Of a stretch of DNA of 64,000 nucleotides, positions 8,494 to 19,743 are shown in pieces. Under the pieces are notes generated by a model. That model made no database searches. It was not told where the DNA came from and saw only the letters and a list, made by a program, of their open reading frames with translations. How positions within the stretch are numbered: the stretch's first letter is position 1; each line of letters opens with the position of its first letter. Made by a program: the position numbers and the translations under genes. Location of the stretch: assembly GCF_013385145.1 (NCBI RefSeq), contig NZ_JABZEC010000002.1, positions 186,001 to 250,000 of the forward strand. The letters are read 5' to 3'. The DNA comes from Bombilactobacillus apium. Lineage in GTDB: Bacteria; Bacillota; Bacilli; Lactobacillales; Lactobacillaceae.

Positions 8494-9837
8494 TCAATCC
8501 TCTGGCATCAATATTAACTTTTGCGTAAAAAATTCTTTATCTATCTCGGTTTTTAAAAGACATTTATTATTTTTCTTCACGATATCATTTAGACTGGCCA
8601 ACCCTAAGCCCTCATGGCCTCCCTTACTGGAAAAACCGTTGGTATTGATTTTGGTCAGATCTACTGAACCAGAATAACGATTTTTAACTACGGCTATCAG
8701 TTGCCGATTTTTCCAATAGAAAATAATTGTCAAATATTTTTGCTGATCAGTGCTCGCGATTTTTGCAAAATCGATGGCCTCAAGAGCATTATCCAATAAA
8801 ATTCCGAGACATCTATTATATTCATAAATAGGCATTGAGTTGGGTAGTTTACTAATTGGAGCAAAAATTTCCAAATTAATATTCTGATAATTACTGACTA
8901 AAGTTGATAGCTTCAAGGCCAAAAGTCCTTTAATTTCCATAATCTTCATATTACTTAAAATTTGCAAATTAAAAACAGTCCGCGTTTGTGCTAAATTTTG
9001 ATTCTGGACAACCCTGTAAAAGTAATGTTCAAGACCATCCCAATCTTTTGCTTCTAGATAACCGGTCAGTCCGGCTAAAACATTTAAATAATCATGCTTA
9101 AATTTTCTTAATTCTAATTGATTTTGTTCAATACTTGTAACATATTCAATCAACTGCTGATTATTAATCTTTTCATAAGCCAATTGCGCTTCTTTTCTTT
9201 GGCTCTGTAGCCACAGCAGAGCCATTAATCCCACAATTATCAAAAGGAGAAAGAAAAGCAAACTTGTACTAGTAATAACTTCATTATTATTATTAAAAAC
9301 TAAAATCTGACTAAAAAAGACGATTATTAAAAAAAGTACTCCCGCACTCATCACTAAAGAATTAAATATACTATTATGCAATAAACTATAAATATTAAAT
9401 TTCCGGCAAAGATAATTAAAAGCTTGCGTAATTAACGGCGCTAAAACAATCAATAACAGGGTGTTAACTGTTATCAGCCGCCAATCGCTTTCTTGGATCG
9501 CGTAAGAAATTGAAAAGATTTGATTAACTAATACTTCAATTAGTTGCGCTGTAAAGATCAAAACTAAAAATCCCAATAATAAAAAAAAGATATTTTTAAA
9601 AAGGCGTTTTCTAATCTTTAAATATCCGGCAATCAAAAAAAATTCTAGGCTGAATAAGCCGACTAATGATCCATTAAAATTAAAAATATTGATTAAATAA
9701 ATAATCAAAGCTAAAATAGTTCCAGAAATTAAGGATAAATAAAGATACTCTTTCGGGCTAAAGTTAATTTGCAGCAATTGCAGGCAAATTAGGTAAACAC
9801 TGATATAACAAAATAAAATCAAATACATCACAATCAC
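8494..9837 (-). CDS. AgrC-type (HPK10/GHKL) sensor histidine kinase
   Basis: 447 aa. Residues 1-210 hold about six membrane helices of the peptide-sensor type. The cytoplasmic kinase part has an H-box in ELRKFKHDYLNVLAGL, an N-box in CLGILLDNALEAIDFA and a G-box in GGHEGLGLASLNDIV. These kinases sense peptide pheromones and bacteriocin inducers. Its start overlaps the stop of the ThiF-like gene (ATGA), so the enzyme and sensor are coupled, which suggests that the product of that enzyme or its peptide is the signal. The response regulator follows directly. Confidence 0.85.
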   Translation of the reverse strand: MIVMYLILFCYISVYLICLQLLQINFSPKEYLYLSLISGTILALIIYLINIFNFNGSLVGLFSLEFFLIAGYLKIRKRLFKNIFFLLLGFLVLIFTAQLIEVLVNQIFSISYAIQESDWRLITVNTLLLIVLAPLITQAFNYLCRKFNIYSLLHNSIFNSLVMSAGVLFLIIVFFSQILVFNNNNEVITSTSLLFFLLLIIVGLMALLWLQSQRKEAQLAYEKINNQQLIEYVTSIEQNQLELRKFKHDYLNVLAGLTGYLEAKDWDGLEHYFYRVVQNQNLAQTRTVFNLQILSNMKIMEIKGLLALKLSTLVSNYQNINLEIFAPISKLPNSMPIYEYNRCLGILLDNALEAIDFAKIASTDQQKYLTIIFYWKNRQLIAVVKNRYSGSVDLTKINTNGFSSKGGHEGLGLASLNDIVKKNNKCLLKTEIDKEFFTQKLILMPED

Positions 9838-10799
9838 CTAAATAAATATTCATCCGTACACAAGTCACCGACAACGCTGGTATTCTCCACGCCAATCAAA
9901 TCATTAAAGATAACTTTGCTTATAAAAAAGGCACTCAAATAACCGTTAAAAATTGATCCGGAATTTTCACTAATATATTTTTCAATATTAAGAGAATTTC
10001 GCTGATTAAGGGCAGTCTTTAGCAATGATTGATAATTAGCTTGCGTTATTAAAGTGTCAGAATGAATAAGAAAAGAATATCCACCATAAAACATTTTTAA
10101 TTTGGGATATTTATCAAATAACTTCTCTAGTAAGACCATCTGCAAGTCAAAATCGTCCGCACAATTAATAAAATAATCAATTTCATTTAAGTTTACTTTT
10201 GAATCCAAATCGGCAAAACTATTAATTTGTTTATTTACAACTTTAAGCTGGATTCCAGGAAATTTGTCTTGATACTTTTGGGACTGAACAGTAGCTTTAA
10301 ACTTTCCCAGATCACTAAACTCATAATTTTGAGCCCGGAGATTTTTTCGCTCAACTTGATCACCATCAACGATCGTAAAATTCCTAAATCCCAATTTAGT
10401 GAGGATATCTAATAAATAACTTCCCCCGGTACCCAAACCTAAGATCAAAATCCCGAGATCAGCAACTTTTTCAATATAATCCGTATAAGTTATCCCCGGA
10501 TAGCAGTCAGCAAAATTCTTGATTCTCTGGTCTAAAAGGTCAAAATTATCTGGCAATTTATAAAGCCACTTATTTTCTTTGAAGTAGGCAAAGATATCGG
10601 CAAATTCCTGCCTACTCAATTGGGGCAAAGATTGCTGCAATTCAGCTTCCGACATCGGCCGCTTAAATGCCTTGATGAAGGCAAAAATAGCTTCATTATT
10701 GTCTGAATTTATCTCCCTTTCTAATCTCGGATTACCTTTATAAACAAAGAGCTTTCCCTCATCGCTGAGATACCAGCCAATTTTCTTTAAATTATACAA
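9834..10799 (-). CDS. ThiF/E1-like adenylating enzyme with an N-terminal winged-helix (RRE-like) region
   Basis: 321 aa. Residues 1-85 (KKIGWYLSDEGKLFVYKGNP, then SEAELQQSLPQLSRQEFADIF) look like a PqqD/RRE-type winged helix that binds RiPP leader peptides. Residues ~105-320 are a ThiF/MoeB/MccB fold: nucleotide loop LGLGTGGSYLLD, IVDGDQVERKNLRAQNYEFS, then FINCADDFDLQM. No CxxC zinc knuckles are obvious. Family members adenylate a peptide or protein C-terminus (MccB, ThiF) or act in cyclodehydration. The gene upstream encodes a 45-aa Cys-tailed peptide and the gene downstream a peptide-sensing kinase. The RiPP role is inferred from this context. Confidence 0.75.
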   Translation of the reverse strand: MYNLKKIGWYLSDEGKLFVYKGNPRLEREINSDNNEAIFAFIKAFKRPMSEAELQQSLPQLSRQEFADIFAYFKENKWLYKLPDNFDLLDQRIKNFADCYPGITYTDYIEKVADLGILILGLGTGGSYLLDILTKLGFRNFTIVDGDQVERKNLRAQNYEFSDLGKFKATVQSQKYQDKFPGIQLKVVNKQINSFADLDSKVNLNEIDYFINCADDFDLQMVLLEKLFDKYPKLKMFYGGYSFLIHSDTLITQANYQSLLKTALNQRNSLNIEKYISENSGSIFNGYLSAFFISKVIFNDLIGVENTSVVGDLCTDEYLFR

Positions 10800-10988
10800 A
10801 TTAATCCCCCCCGTGTTAAAAATAACTAATTATAATTGTATCCTTTTATTTTGATTGTATCAATATTATAGTGGTCAATAAACTTATTTACGATAAATTA
10901 ATTTTTTCTATACCGAATAGCTGGTAACCCTTTTGGTTTTCGAGGGAAGATCTCTCCAACAATCCCCTATACGAATAAAAGCTATGAT

Positions 10989-11126
10989 TTATGTACAACA
11001 TTCACATTTGTTCACCAAAGCCACTGCACTCTCAATTTTGGCATATTCAGCATCAAAGCCCACTTTAAACTCTGGGGCTTTAAGTTGCTCAGTGAGATAA
11101 TCGTCAAAAAGAATATCTTTTGCCAT
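10989..11126 (-). CDS. 45-aa peptide with antitoxin-like leader and Cys-rich tail, candidate RiPP precursor
   Basis: A 45-codon ORF behind GGGAGG (9-nt spacer). Residues 1-38 (DYLTEQLKAPEFKVGFDAEY, AKIESAVALV) match the helical N-terminus of HigA-type HTH antitoxins, but the HTH itself is absent. The peptide instead ends NKCECCT and stops. It directly precedes a ThiF-like enzyme with an RRE-like N-terminus, 190 bp downstream, which is the classic precursor-enzyme arrangement. I infer leader (1-40) plus core (CECCT or longer). The alternative is a truncated antitoxin, but three Cys in the last five residues is not a feature of that family. Confidence 0.6.
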   Translation of the reverse strand: MAKDILFDDYLTEQLKAPEFKVGFDAEYAKIESAVALVNKCECCT

Positions 11127-11207
11127 ATTACTTACCTCCCAAAGAGAACTACTGGAACTTTATAAATTAATGATGAACTTCAAAAATAATTTTGACAGGA
11201 GCTAGCA

Positions 11208-12251
11208 ATGTATATTTTTGATAGAATTAAACTTCAATTTCACAAGTGGAATAAATTCAACGATAGTAAAAGATTACTGGAACGTTATCCTGAACATTAC
11301 CGTTCATTTTCGGAGGGATGTATAGCTATATACATATTCTGTTTTGCATTTTTTTCTTTACCAGTTCAAATTCACAAATCTTATATGCTACTTTTAGCAG
11401 AAAAAATAAAACTACTATTAGAAACACCTTCGCTTAAAGATCCATTGATTCAAAATTATCTTCATGGATTAATAGTTGTTTTTAGTATTTGTATAATTAT
11501 ATTTTTACTTGGAACTTTAGTTTATATTGCTTTTTGTGCTGACCTTAATTATCAACAAAATTGGATTATTACATTAGGATTTGGTACATACTTTTTATTA
11601 GGCAGTGATATTTACCACTGTATAAATTATGTATATACTAAAATTTTACTGTGGGGTATTCAAATTCCTAATAAAATACTTGCTCAAATGGCTCTCTTTG
11701 TTTTATTCGGAATAATATTTTATCTATGTTCTTATTACTACAATTTTATTATCCAACGCCAGAACAAAGAAACTACGTTTGGAAAAACAAACTTATGTTG
11801 GGATTTTATCTTTTCTACGATGATCTTATTTTTATTTATATGTAACTGTTTTATTATATACAGCGATAATTTGGATAAATGGTTTGGGTCTTTACCTACC
11901 CTGGGTTTACTAGGATCATTCATGATACTTTTTATGTTCAATTTTAATCGTGTTGGTGTCTATAATTATTTTTGTCTAACTTTAGAATCAGTGATCCTAA
12001 GCAATCCATTTTCTAAACAAACTATTTTAAGTGGAGACCAAAAAAATTCTTTAGGAGTCCTCTTGTGCTTAATATTATCACTATATATTACTGAATGGTT
12101 GGTTTCTATATTTAAAAGAATATCACTAAAAAAAGAAACCTTTCGTGAAGCATCTATAGTAATCCAACAAGTTTTCAAAAAGAATGTATGGTTTGGAAGC
12201 CTATTAGGAATAGTACTTTATATATCTTATTATTTATTAAAATCAAAGTAA
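11208..12251 (+). CDS. Polytopic membrane protein of unknown family
   Basis: 347 aa with about eight hydrophobic segments (e.g. CIAIYIFCFAFFSLPVQI, GLIVVFSICIIIFLLGTLVY, FIFSTMILFLFICNCFIIY, SFMILFMFNF, WFGSLLGIVLYISYYLL). The gene is AT-rich, with AGGAGC before the ATG. It is divergent from the Cys-tailed peptide gene, so the two may share a control region. I see no ABC, protease or CAAX motif. It could be an exporter, processing or immunity protein for that peptide; this is context only. Confidence 0.6.
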   Translation: MYIFDRIKLQFHKWNKFNDSKRLLERYPEHYRSFSEGCIAIYIFCFAFFSLPVQIHKSYMLLLAEKIKLLLETPSLKDPLIQNYLHGLIVVFSICIIIFLLGTLVYIAFCADLNYQQNWIITLGFGTYFLLGSDIYHCINYVYTKILLWGIQIPNKILAQMALFVLFGIIFYLCSYYYNFIIQRQNKETTFGKTNLCWDFIFSTMILFLFICNCFIIYSDNLDKWFGSLPTLGLLGSFMILFMFNFNRVGVYNYFCLTLESVILSNPFSKQTILSGDQKNSLGVLLCLILSLYITEWLVSIFKRISLKKETFREASIVIQQVFKKNVWFGSLLGIVLYISYYLLKSK

Positions 12252-12419
12252 CAAAGTTACAATGTAAGTAGTAATTAAATCTGCTCCTCACAAATGCCTT
12301 TTAAAATATAATCTAAATCACTTACTTTTATTAGATTTTAAGAACACCTAGGGAGTATCAATAACTATATGTAAATGAAGAATAACTTCTAGATTTCACG
12401 ACTGAAATTAGTTAATCAA

Positions 12420-13006
12420 TTATTGCTTGTACGATGAACTTTGAAATGAAACTTTCCGCTTTTCATCTTGGATTTGAATAATCTGCAAGAGTGCCATTTC
12501 GGTATTACCTTTACCACAATTCTTACCTGAACGCATAAAATCTGGTACAATAACATACTTTCCAGACTTGTTGCGCCGCTCATCTAAAAAAGGTACCCTA
12601 TTTTACCAGATAAATCTTTGAATTCCAGTAGATATTTCCAAGAAATCCTACTATAACTGAGCTTCCTAGATTTACCTAAAAATTTATATGCAAAACTACT
12701 GTCATTTCCATCAAAAATTTGCTTGAGTTCGCTGAGAATTACTAATCGTTCCTCCATAAACGGGCAAAAATCAGATTTTGAAATATCATTAAAGGTAATT
12801 TTCATATTGATAATCTCCCTAAATACTTCCCGTGCACCTTGTTTTGATACTTTAGGACGATCTTTTAACTTATGTAAACCCGCTAAGTGACGAAAATCAG
12901 ATGGATCAAAAGTTATTGTAACATCGTAAATTTTTCTCTTATGTCCCAATCTCAAAATAATTTGCTTATCAAGTAAAGGATTAAACATCAGTGCTGCTTG
13001 ATACAA
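12420..13006 (-). pseudogene. PBECR4-type nuclease/toxin domain protein, frameshifted
   Basis: The minus-strand frame gives KRKIYDVTITFDPSDFRHLA and GLHKLKDRP, then a segment ending SRISWKYLLEFKDLSGKIGY. These are hallmarks of the PBECR4 (Barnase-EndoU-ColicinE5-RelE-like) domain of mobile elements. The frame stops at a T6 run (12586-12591). With one more T it continues FLDERRNKSGKYVIVPDF to GKGNTEMALLQIIQIQ and ends at 12420, the expected C-terminus. So one base is missing. The N-terminus is also uncertain; a TTG at 13006 is the best start in this frame. The 330 bp before it (12252-12419) hold nothing recognisable. Confidence 0.6.
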
Positions 13007-13054
13007 AAGGTCGACTTTTCTAAGGTCATGGTTCTACCTCTAATTATTTATAAC

Positions 13055-13126
13055 AAATTAACCAAGACATCAATCGCTATGTATGAGTGTTTTCAGCACT
13101 GGTTTGAGGTGTTCACACAACCCTTC
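13055..13126 (+). pseudogene. Second integrase-like N-terminal relic
   Basis: The frame reads KLTKTSIAMYECFQHWFEVF and then stops. It is the same text as the relic at 6573 (LTK-x-x-IAM-x-E-x-F-x-x-W-F-E) with diverged codons, so both derive from one family. The two copies bracket the peptide locus at 6.8-12.3 kb. The stretch 13130-13470 is AT-rich with no gene. Confidence 0.3.
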
Positions 13127-13475
13127 TAAGGCTCCTTTATCCAGTGCTTACCAACACACCAAATAATATCTACATCAGAAGCACACTCAAGTCGTACCCT
13201 ATATATAATTTTGTTATAACAACACTATCTAATAATTTCAATATATACCTTAAATGTGCTACTTACACATATATAATGTCGTAGATAATCGGTGAGCTAA
13301 ATTGATATTAAATCTAAGATTATTTTATAAAGATCATTTATAGATTAGGAATAATACTACTGAATATTAAACTCTAGTTTTATACTCAACGAACTTAAGG
13401 TCAAATATCCTCCATGTAATTTTAAATCTAATATTAAAAACTAACCTGTTACACTCTATTCACAAATACCCAAAA

Positions 13476-13526
13476 TGCCCCCTAACTATTAGATTATTCA
13501 TCTGACCATTAGGAGGCAACTTTTTT
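13476..13526. terminator. Intrinsic terminator after the LicR-like pseudogene
   Basis: Arms TGCCCCCTAA (13476-13485) and TTAGGAGGCA (13509-13518) pair with one mismatch, followed by T6. It ends transcription of the decayed PTS operon coming from the right and could also act on plus-strand readthrough. Confidence 0.65.
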
Positions 13527-13542
13527 ATCAATTCCCTAGTCT

Positions 13543-14692
13543 CTACTTGAGGGCTACTAAGGTATCCACAAACTCGGGATAAGTTCGGGATTGAACTAAC
13601 TTGGCGACATTTTCATTGTCAACTGCAACTTGAGATAAGCCGTCAAAGACATTGCGATAAGCTAGTTTGTTATCTTTATTAACTGCCAGGACAAATACTA
13701 GATTCACGCAACGATTCTTCTCGTTCCAGACAATTCCCCGCGGACTAATCACCACGAAACCTTGCGTTTGGTAGGCAGTCATCGCAAAGAAATGGGGAAT
13801 AGCAATGCGGCCAGAGGCGGTGCTGGACATTTTTTCTGGCTGAACTAAAAGATCCGCAAAATCTGGGCCAACTACTCCTTGGGTAGTCAATTGTGCACAA
13901 ACTTTGGCAAATAGTTCATCCCGGGCAAGTTTTTTTCCACAAACCAAAAAATTTTCTGCGGGAAAGAATTCTTCAATTTCTTGCCAAAGAATTTTTGCCG
14001 CCGTTATGCTGCGAATTTCATCTACTTTTTGGCGGATTTTCCGATAATCTAATGGAGTTAAAAACTGTGAAATACTAACCCAATGATGGTCCGGCAAATC
14101 GACTCAGTATTCACCTGAATAATAAAATCGACTGGCCTAGCTAGTTTTTCACCCATAAAGTCATCCAAGTGATGCACAATTTTACCAATCACCAAATGCA
14201 ATAAAGTATTGTTAAAGTCAAAGGAATTTAAATAGATCTGATGTTTAGCCGCCGCTAATTTGAACAGCTTTTGAATTGCTTCGATATCGACTTCTGAAAA
14301 ACTATTTTGAATCGTCCCACTGCCCATAAAAGCTTGGTTAGATTCTTGACAGACAATATCGGAAATCAACAATTTCACTTCCTCGAAGGGCATAGAATCC
14401 TCCGTGATGCGTTAGGGTCAAATCAAATTGATCAACATAGTTAGCAACATTTTGGAGAATTTTGATCAGAGAATTTTTACTCCGAAAATATTTATCAGTT
14501 AAATCATAGAGATTGACTTTTTTCTTATTCGTTAAGTCCTTGGCGTAACGTTTGATACTGCGGTGAGAAACACCAAGAGTAAGGGTCAACTCTCGAGAAG
14601 TGTGCCAGCCGGGATTAATTTGCAGATAATGCCGTAATTTTTTCTGGGGTCTATTCGCAAACCACTCATCTCCAGTAAATAACTTCAGCGTG

Positions 14693-14709
<17 letters not shown>
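13543..14709 (-). pseudogene. LicR/BglG-type PTS-regulated activator, frameshifted and shortened
   Basis: Three frames in series carry one gene. 14338-14709 has the HTH part (RELTLTLGVSHRSIKRYAKD), 14058-14393 a PRD (HHLDDFMGEKL), and 13543-14097 ends in a EIIA(Fru/Mtl) domain whose phospho-His motif GRIAIPHF is kept. Family proteins have about 640 residues with two PRDs and an EIIB domain; only ~390 codons remain, so an internal piece is deleted as well. It would have activated the adjacent PTS operon. The ATG at 14709 overlaps the end of the GH1 pseudogene. Confidence 0.75.
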
Positions 14710-16491
<1,782 letters not shown>

Positions 16492-16508
16492 CTAAACTCA
16501 CTTCCCTT

Positions 16509-17776
16509 TCATTCAAAATTGATCTTCCTAATTTTCAGAAGCATGGGCAGTTCCTCCCTAGTGGTCTGTTGATCATAAACGCGGAAGAACGGATACCAGA
16601 TCAGCCAAGTCACCACGAAAATGATCACAATCAGCAACATTGCCCTCAAGGAAGGGCTCATAACCCAGGTCAGGAAAGGAAACGGGATGTACCACATTTG
16701 CATTAAAGCGTGGGGAATCGCCGCCAGCACCAGCCGGAAGCCAAACCAAGTGATCAATGGAATCACAATTCCATTAATCCAGAGGGGAATCATTAAGTAG
16801 GGATTCCAAACAATAGTCCCAAAAACCACTGGTTCATTAATATTGAAGAGCGATGGGACAATACAAGCCTTGCCTAGCGCTTTGAGCCGCTGAGATTTTG
16901 CGAAAAAGAGCATCATCAAGACTAGGGGCAAGGTACAACCAACTCCCCCAATCCAAGCAAAGTTATAAATCACTTCGCTCATGTACAGGAGACTAATTGG
17001 CTTGTTGGCGGCAAATTCAGTCGCGGCGGCCGCAATTCCGGCCAACATCAAAGGCTGGGTAATCGGCGCCAGCACCCAACCGGAAATTCCCATCGAGTAG
17101 ATAAAACAAGCAATAAATAAAAGTAAAGTAAGGTGAAGCCCCACCAAGTATCCGCGCCTGACGCTAGCGGGCGAAAGACAGCTTCCACTGCCGCATAAGC
17201 ATCGAAATGAAGGAGATCAACTACTAGCCAACCGGCGGTAATCACTAGACCAATCGGCAGTAAGGAATCAAACCAAGCGGTGACGAAATCCGGGATCACG
17301 CTATCTTCGCTGAAGAAGGAAAAGGTCCCGAAGACTTGCATCACCAAACTCACAAAGATGGCCACAATAATCGCTACAAACATCCCACCGGCACCAAACT
17401 CGTCGAATTTAAAAGTTACCGTGCCAGTTTTAACCCCAAATTTGGGTCCCAACAACATTAAAAATAAGGCGATCGACGTCAATCCCGCAATGATCCGCTG
17501 CTTTTTCAATTTCTTAAATTCCATAAAATTGAAAGGAACCAGAAAAGCGACAAAAATCGATAAGAGTCCAAAAGTGAAACTACTGATCGGCGCCAAATTT
17601 GGTCACCAAGACCACCAGTTGCCCGGAATACTCAAAATGCTGACAACTGACCCCACTAAAATGAAGGGTAAAACTTCTAGGACTGAGTTCTTTAAAGTCA
17701 CAATCCACTGGTTATTGGCAATCTTTTGGGCTCGCGGAGCAAAGCTATTGTTCAAAAAATCCATAAACTTATTCAT
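16509..17776 (-). pseudogene. PTS cellobiose/lactose-type EIIC permease, stop plus frameshift
   Basis: From ATG 17776 the frame reads MNKFMDFLNNSFAPRAQKIA and NQWIVTLKNSVLEVLPFILV, then a TGA at 17603-17605 (NWWSW-stop-PNLAPISSFTF). It stays in frame to ~17140, where a frame change joins ...RPLASGADT to VGLHLTLLLFIACFIYSMGI. The rest to 16509 is intact, with the EIIC helices and the SLFNINEPVVFG substrate loop typical of the Lac/Cel family. It was a membrane transporter for beta-glucosides. Confidence 0.82.
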
Positions 17777-17815
17777 GAAATTTCAATCCTCTTTTCGATC
17801 CAAATAGATGCCACT

Positions 17816-18124
17816 CTAAGCCTCTAACTCTTGGCGCAGATGTTCCACCGCACCCTTACCATCCAAGATGGCATAGTAATCAGGATGCATCAAAATCACC
17901 TTCACCTTTTCCGGAACCCGAGCTGCCAGCGCCTCAAACTCGGCCTTCAAGTGCGGACCGACCATCAGGGCATCAATATCATCCACGTAATCTCCCAGTT
18001 CAGATTCACTCCGGGCTTGAATCTTGTAATCGTAGCCGGCCTTCTTGACATACTTGCGCATATTAGCGGCCATGAAGCCAGATGATGCCCCCGAACCACA
18101 AATCAACAGAATTCACTTTGTCAA
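17816..18124 (-). pseudogene. PTS cellobiose-type EIIB with a stop at codon 4
   Basis: GAGGAGG precedes a TTG at 18124. The frame reads M-T-K-stop-ILLICGSGASSGFMAANM; the TGA replaces what is normally Lys or Arg. The phospho-Cys motif ICGSGASSG is intact and the downstream 96 codons are open. Reinitiation at the TTG in LLICG might give a slightly shortened protein. It is the first gene of the decayed operon. Confidence 0.8.
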
Positions 18125-18366
18125 AATAATTACCTCCTCAAAATTAAGTCCACTTCATTCAACAACTTTATTCTAAGGTCTAAATGAAGCCGATTATATT
18201 TTTAATTGGCACCGAGAGGGGGACAAAAAATTTGAATTTTTAGTCCTTAAAACAAAACATATAAAACTATGACTAAAGGTTATCCTGATCTTTAATTCAA
18301 TCTATTTTAACTATTTTAGTTATAATAAAAAAATGCAGTTACCCAGAAAACCGATCTAACAAAAAA

Positions 18367-18394
18367 GTGTTGATAGAATTTCTTCTATCAACAC
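18367..18394 (-). terminator. Intrinsic terminator downstream of the restriction gene
   Basis: Perfect 12-bp stem GTGTTGATAGAA / TTCTATCAACAC followed on the minus strand by T6. It stops leftward transcription from the restriction endonuclease gene. A smaller hairpin (TACACGAT...ATCGTGTA, ~18487-18508) lies between. 18125-18360 holds only the presumed promoter region of the dead PTS operon. Confidence 0.7.
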
Positions 18395-18558
18395 CAGACT
18401 TTATAGAACTATTATTTCGAAATTTGGCACCGTTATCGTACAATCTAAACTGTTATGTTTTCAAGGTTGTAAGAAAAAAATAATGCTACACGATTCGTAC
18501 ATCGTGTAATTTATAAATAGAGTTCTAACAACGCGGGAGGTATATACAATATATTTAT

Positions 18559-19344
18559 CTAAATTTCAATTTCTGTTTTTTCAACATAATTGGATAAATC
18601 TTTAAATCTAGCTCTAAAACCTGTGCCATGATCATGAGTCTTTCCAATATTTTTACCCGAATGATTAACTCCTATTCTTAAATCAACAAATAGTTTACTA
18701 TCATCTACCATTTTTAAAAATGTTTGTAGGGTTATACTATTAAATACGGTTAAACCTGTATACTTATAGTAAATATTCCCATCAATTCTTTTTTTATCAG
18801 AAGATATAATTGCGAGTGTCTTTAGTTTTTTATTTAAAGAATTCTCTATAGATTCATAGGTCCATGCTATATTTGGAGAAATAGAATCCACTTGATCTGG
18901 ATTATTATACACATTTATTTTTATTTCACGCATATTTCTATCATTTACTACTTCAAAATAATGATTAGATTTTTTGTTATATTGCCTCTTGTTTGTGCAC
19001 AAAGTAGAATGTAGCACAGGAATATCGTATTTACTCTCTGGATCAACATATCCGTATTGTTTCCTTAAGATAGTATTTGCACCTTTAGGGGTATTAGGTG
19101 ATTTTGTAAATAATGTTATTAATCCATTCTTTAGAGACTCATGTGCCTTTAACTCTATCCCCAAATAATCAGGTAACTGCAGATTATCTTCCTTTTTTCC
19201 CAATAAATCTTCAAAAGTTTTTCCAATCCCGGTAGGTCCCTTACGATGGGCTTTGTACCATCCCCTATACATTGGCATTTCCAAATCAGAATCATTAGAT
19301 AAGTCTATTAACTTTTCTCTAAGAATCTCTATATTCGATTTCAT
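18559..19344 (-). CDS. Type II restriction endonuclease, MvaI/BcnI family
   Basis: 261 aa. The N-terminal half has GIGKTFEDLLGKKEDNLQLP followed by DYLGIELKAHES, the D...ExK (PD-(D/E)xK) active site of the MvaI/BcnI family. Family members are monomeric nickase-like enzymes that cut CC(W/S)GG sites; I infer a similar target but cannot read it from sequence. The C-terminus (GVNHSGKNIGKTHDHGTGFR) also fits. Its start overlaps the small HTH gene, and the methyltransferase is divergent, a standard regulated R-M layout. AT-rich, probably acquired. Confidence 0.8.
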   Translation of the reverse strand: MKSNIEILREKLIDLSNDSDLEMPMYRGWYKAHRKGPTGIGKTFEDLLGKKEDNLQLPDYLGIELKAHESLKNGLITLFTKSPNTPKGANTILRKQYGYVDPESKYDIPVLHSTLCTNKRQYNKKSNHYFEVVNDRNMREIKINVYNNPDQVDSISPNIAWTYESIENSLNKKLKTLAIISSDKKRIDGNIYYKYTGLTVFNSITLQTFLKMVDDSKLFVDLRIGVNHSGKNIGKTHDHGTGFRARFKDLSNYVEKTEIEI

Positions 19345-19607
19345 TTCGTGCCCTCTTTCAATTTTATAAACGAATTGTAATCTTTTAGCGGATATATTCT
19401 TTTATATAATTTAAAAGAACTCGGAAACAAATCACTAATAGAAATACCTAAATAATTTGATATTTTCCAAAGATGAAATACGTTATAATGAGAATTCACT
19501 TGTGACGAATGGACATTTTTAATAAACTGTTCTGACACACCTAGGCAAGCAGCTAAATCAATATAGGTCATTCCCTTTTCATGTATAAAAAAACTAATTG
19601 AATCCAC
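19341..19607 (-). CDS. Small HTH protein, likely R-M controller
   Basis: 88 aa with an XRE-like HTH: HEKGMTYIDLAACLGVSEQF followed by HLWKISNYLGISISDLFP. It overlaps the start of the restriction gene by a few bases (coupled). Small HTH (C) proteins in this position delay restriction gene expression until methylation is complete. The divergent region of ~135 bp to the methyltransferase is the likely operator region. Not a typical C-protein length match, so function is inferred. Confidence 0.65.
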   Translation of the reverse strand: MDSISFFIHEKGMTYIDLAACLGVSEQFIKNVHSSQVNSHYNVFHLWKISNYLGISISDLFPSSFKLYKRIYPLKDYNSFIKLKEGTK

Positions 19608-19691
19608 AATATATTGGTATAATTCCTTTTTCTGATTAATTGTCGTTGCCCCCTTTTTCTACATTAAATAAAGTATATAATTATTTAAAAA

Positions 19692-19723
19692 GGCACAAGT
19701 TTATTTATGAATAAACTTGTGCC
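19692..19723. promoter_or_regulatory. Perfect 14-bp hairpin before the methyltransferase
   Basis: GGCACAAGTTTATT-tatg-AATAAACTTGTGCC lies 20 bp upstream of the methyltransferase start, in the divergent control region. It could be an operator for the HTH protein or an RNA hairpin in the methyltransferase leader. Confidence 0.45.
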
Positions 19724-19743
19724 CATGAAAGGATTTTACTATT

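Noticed and set aside
10989-11126. Complete HigA-type antitoxin
   Set aside because: Only the N-terminal helix resembles the family; the HTH is missing, no toxin gene is adjacent, and the peptide ends in CECCT.
17280-17807. 175-codon plus-strand ORF opposite EIIC
   Set aside because: Antisense to recognisable PTS EIIC sequence; Lys/Pro/Thr-rich composition typical of a shadow frame.
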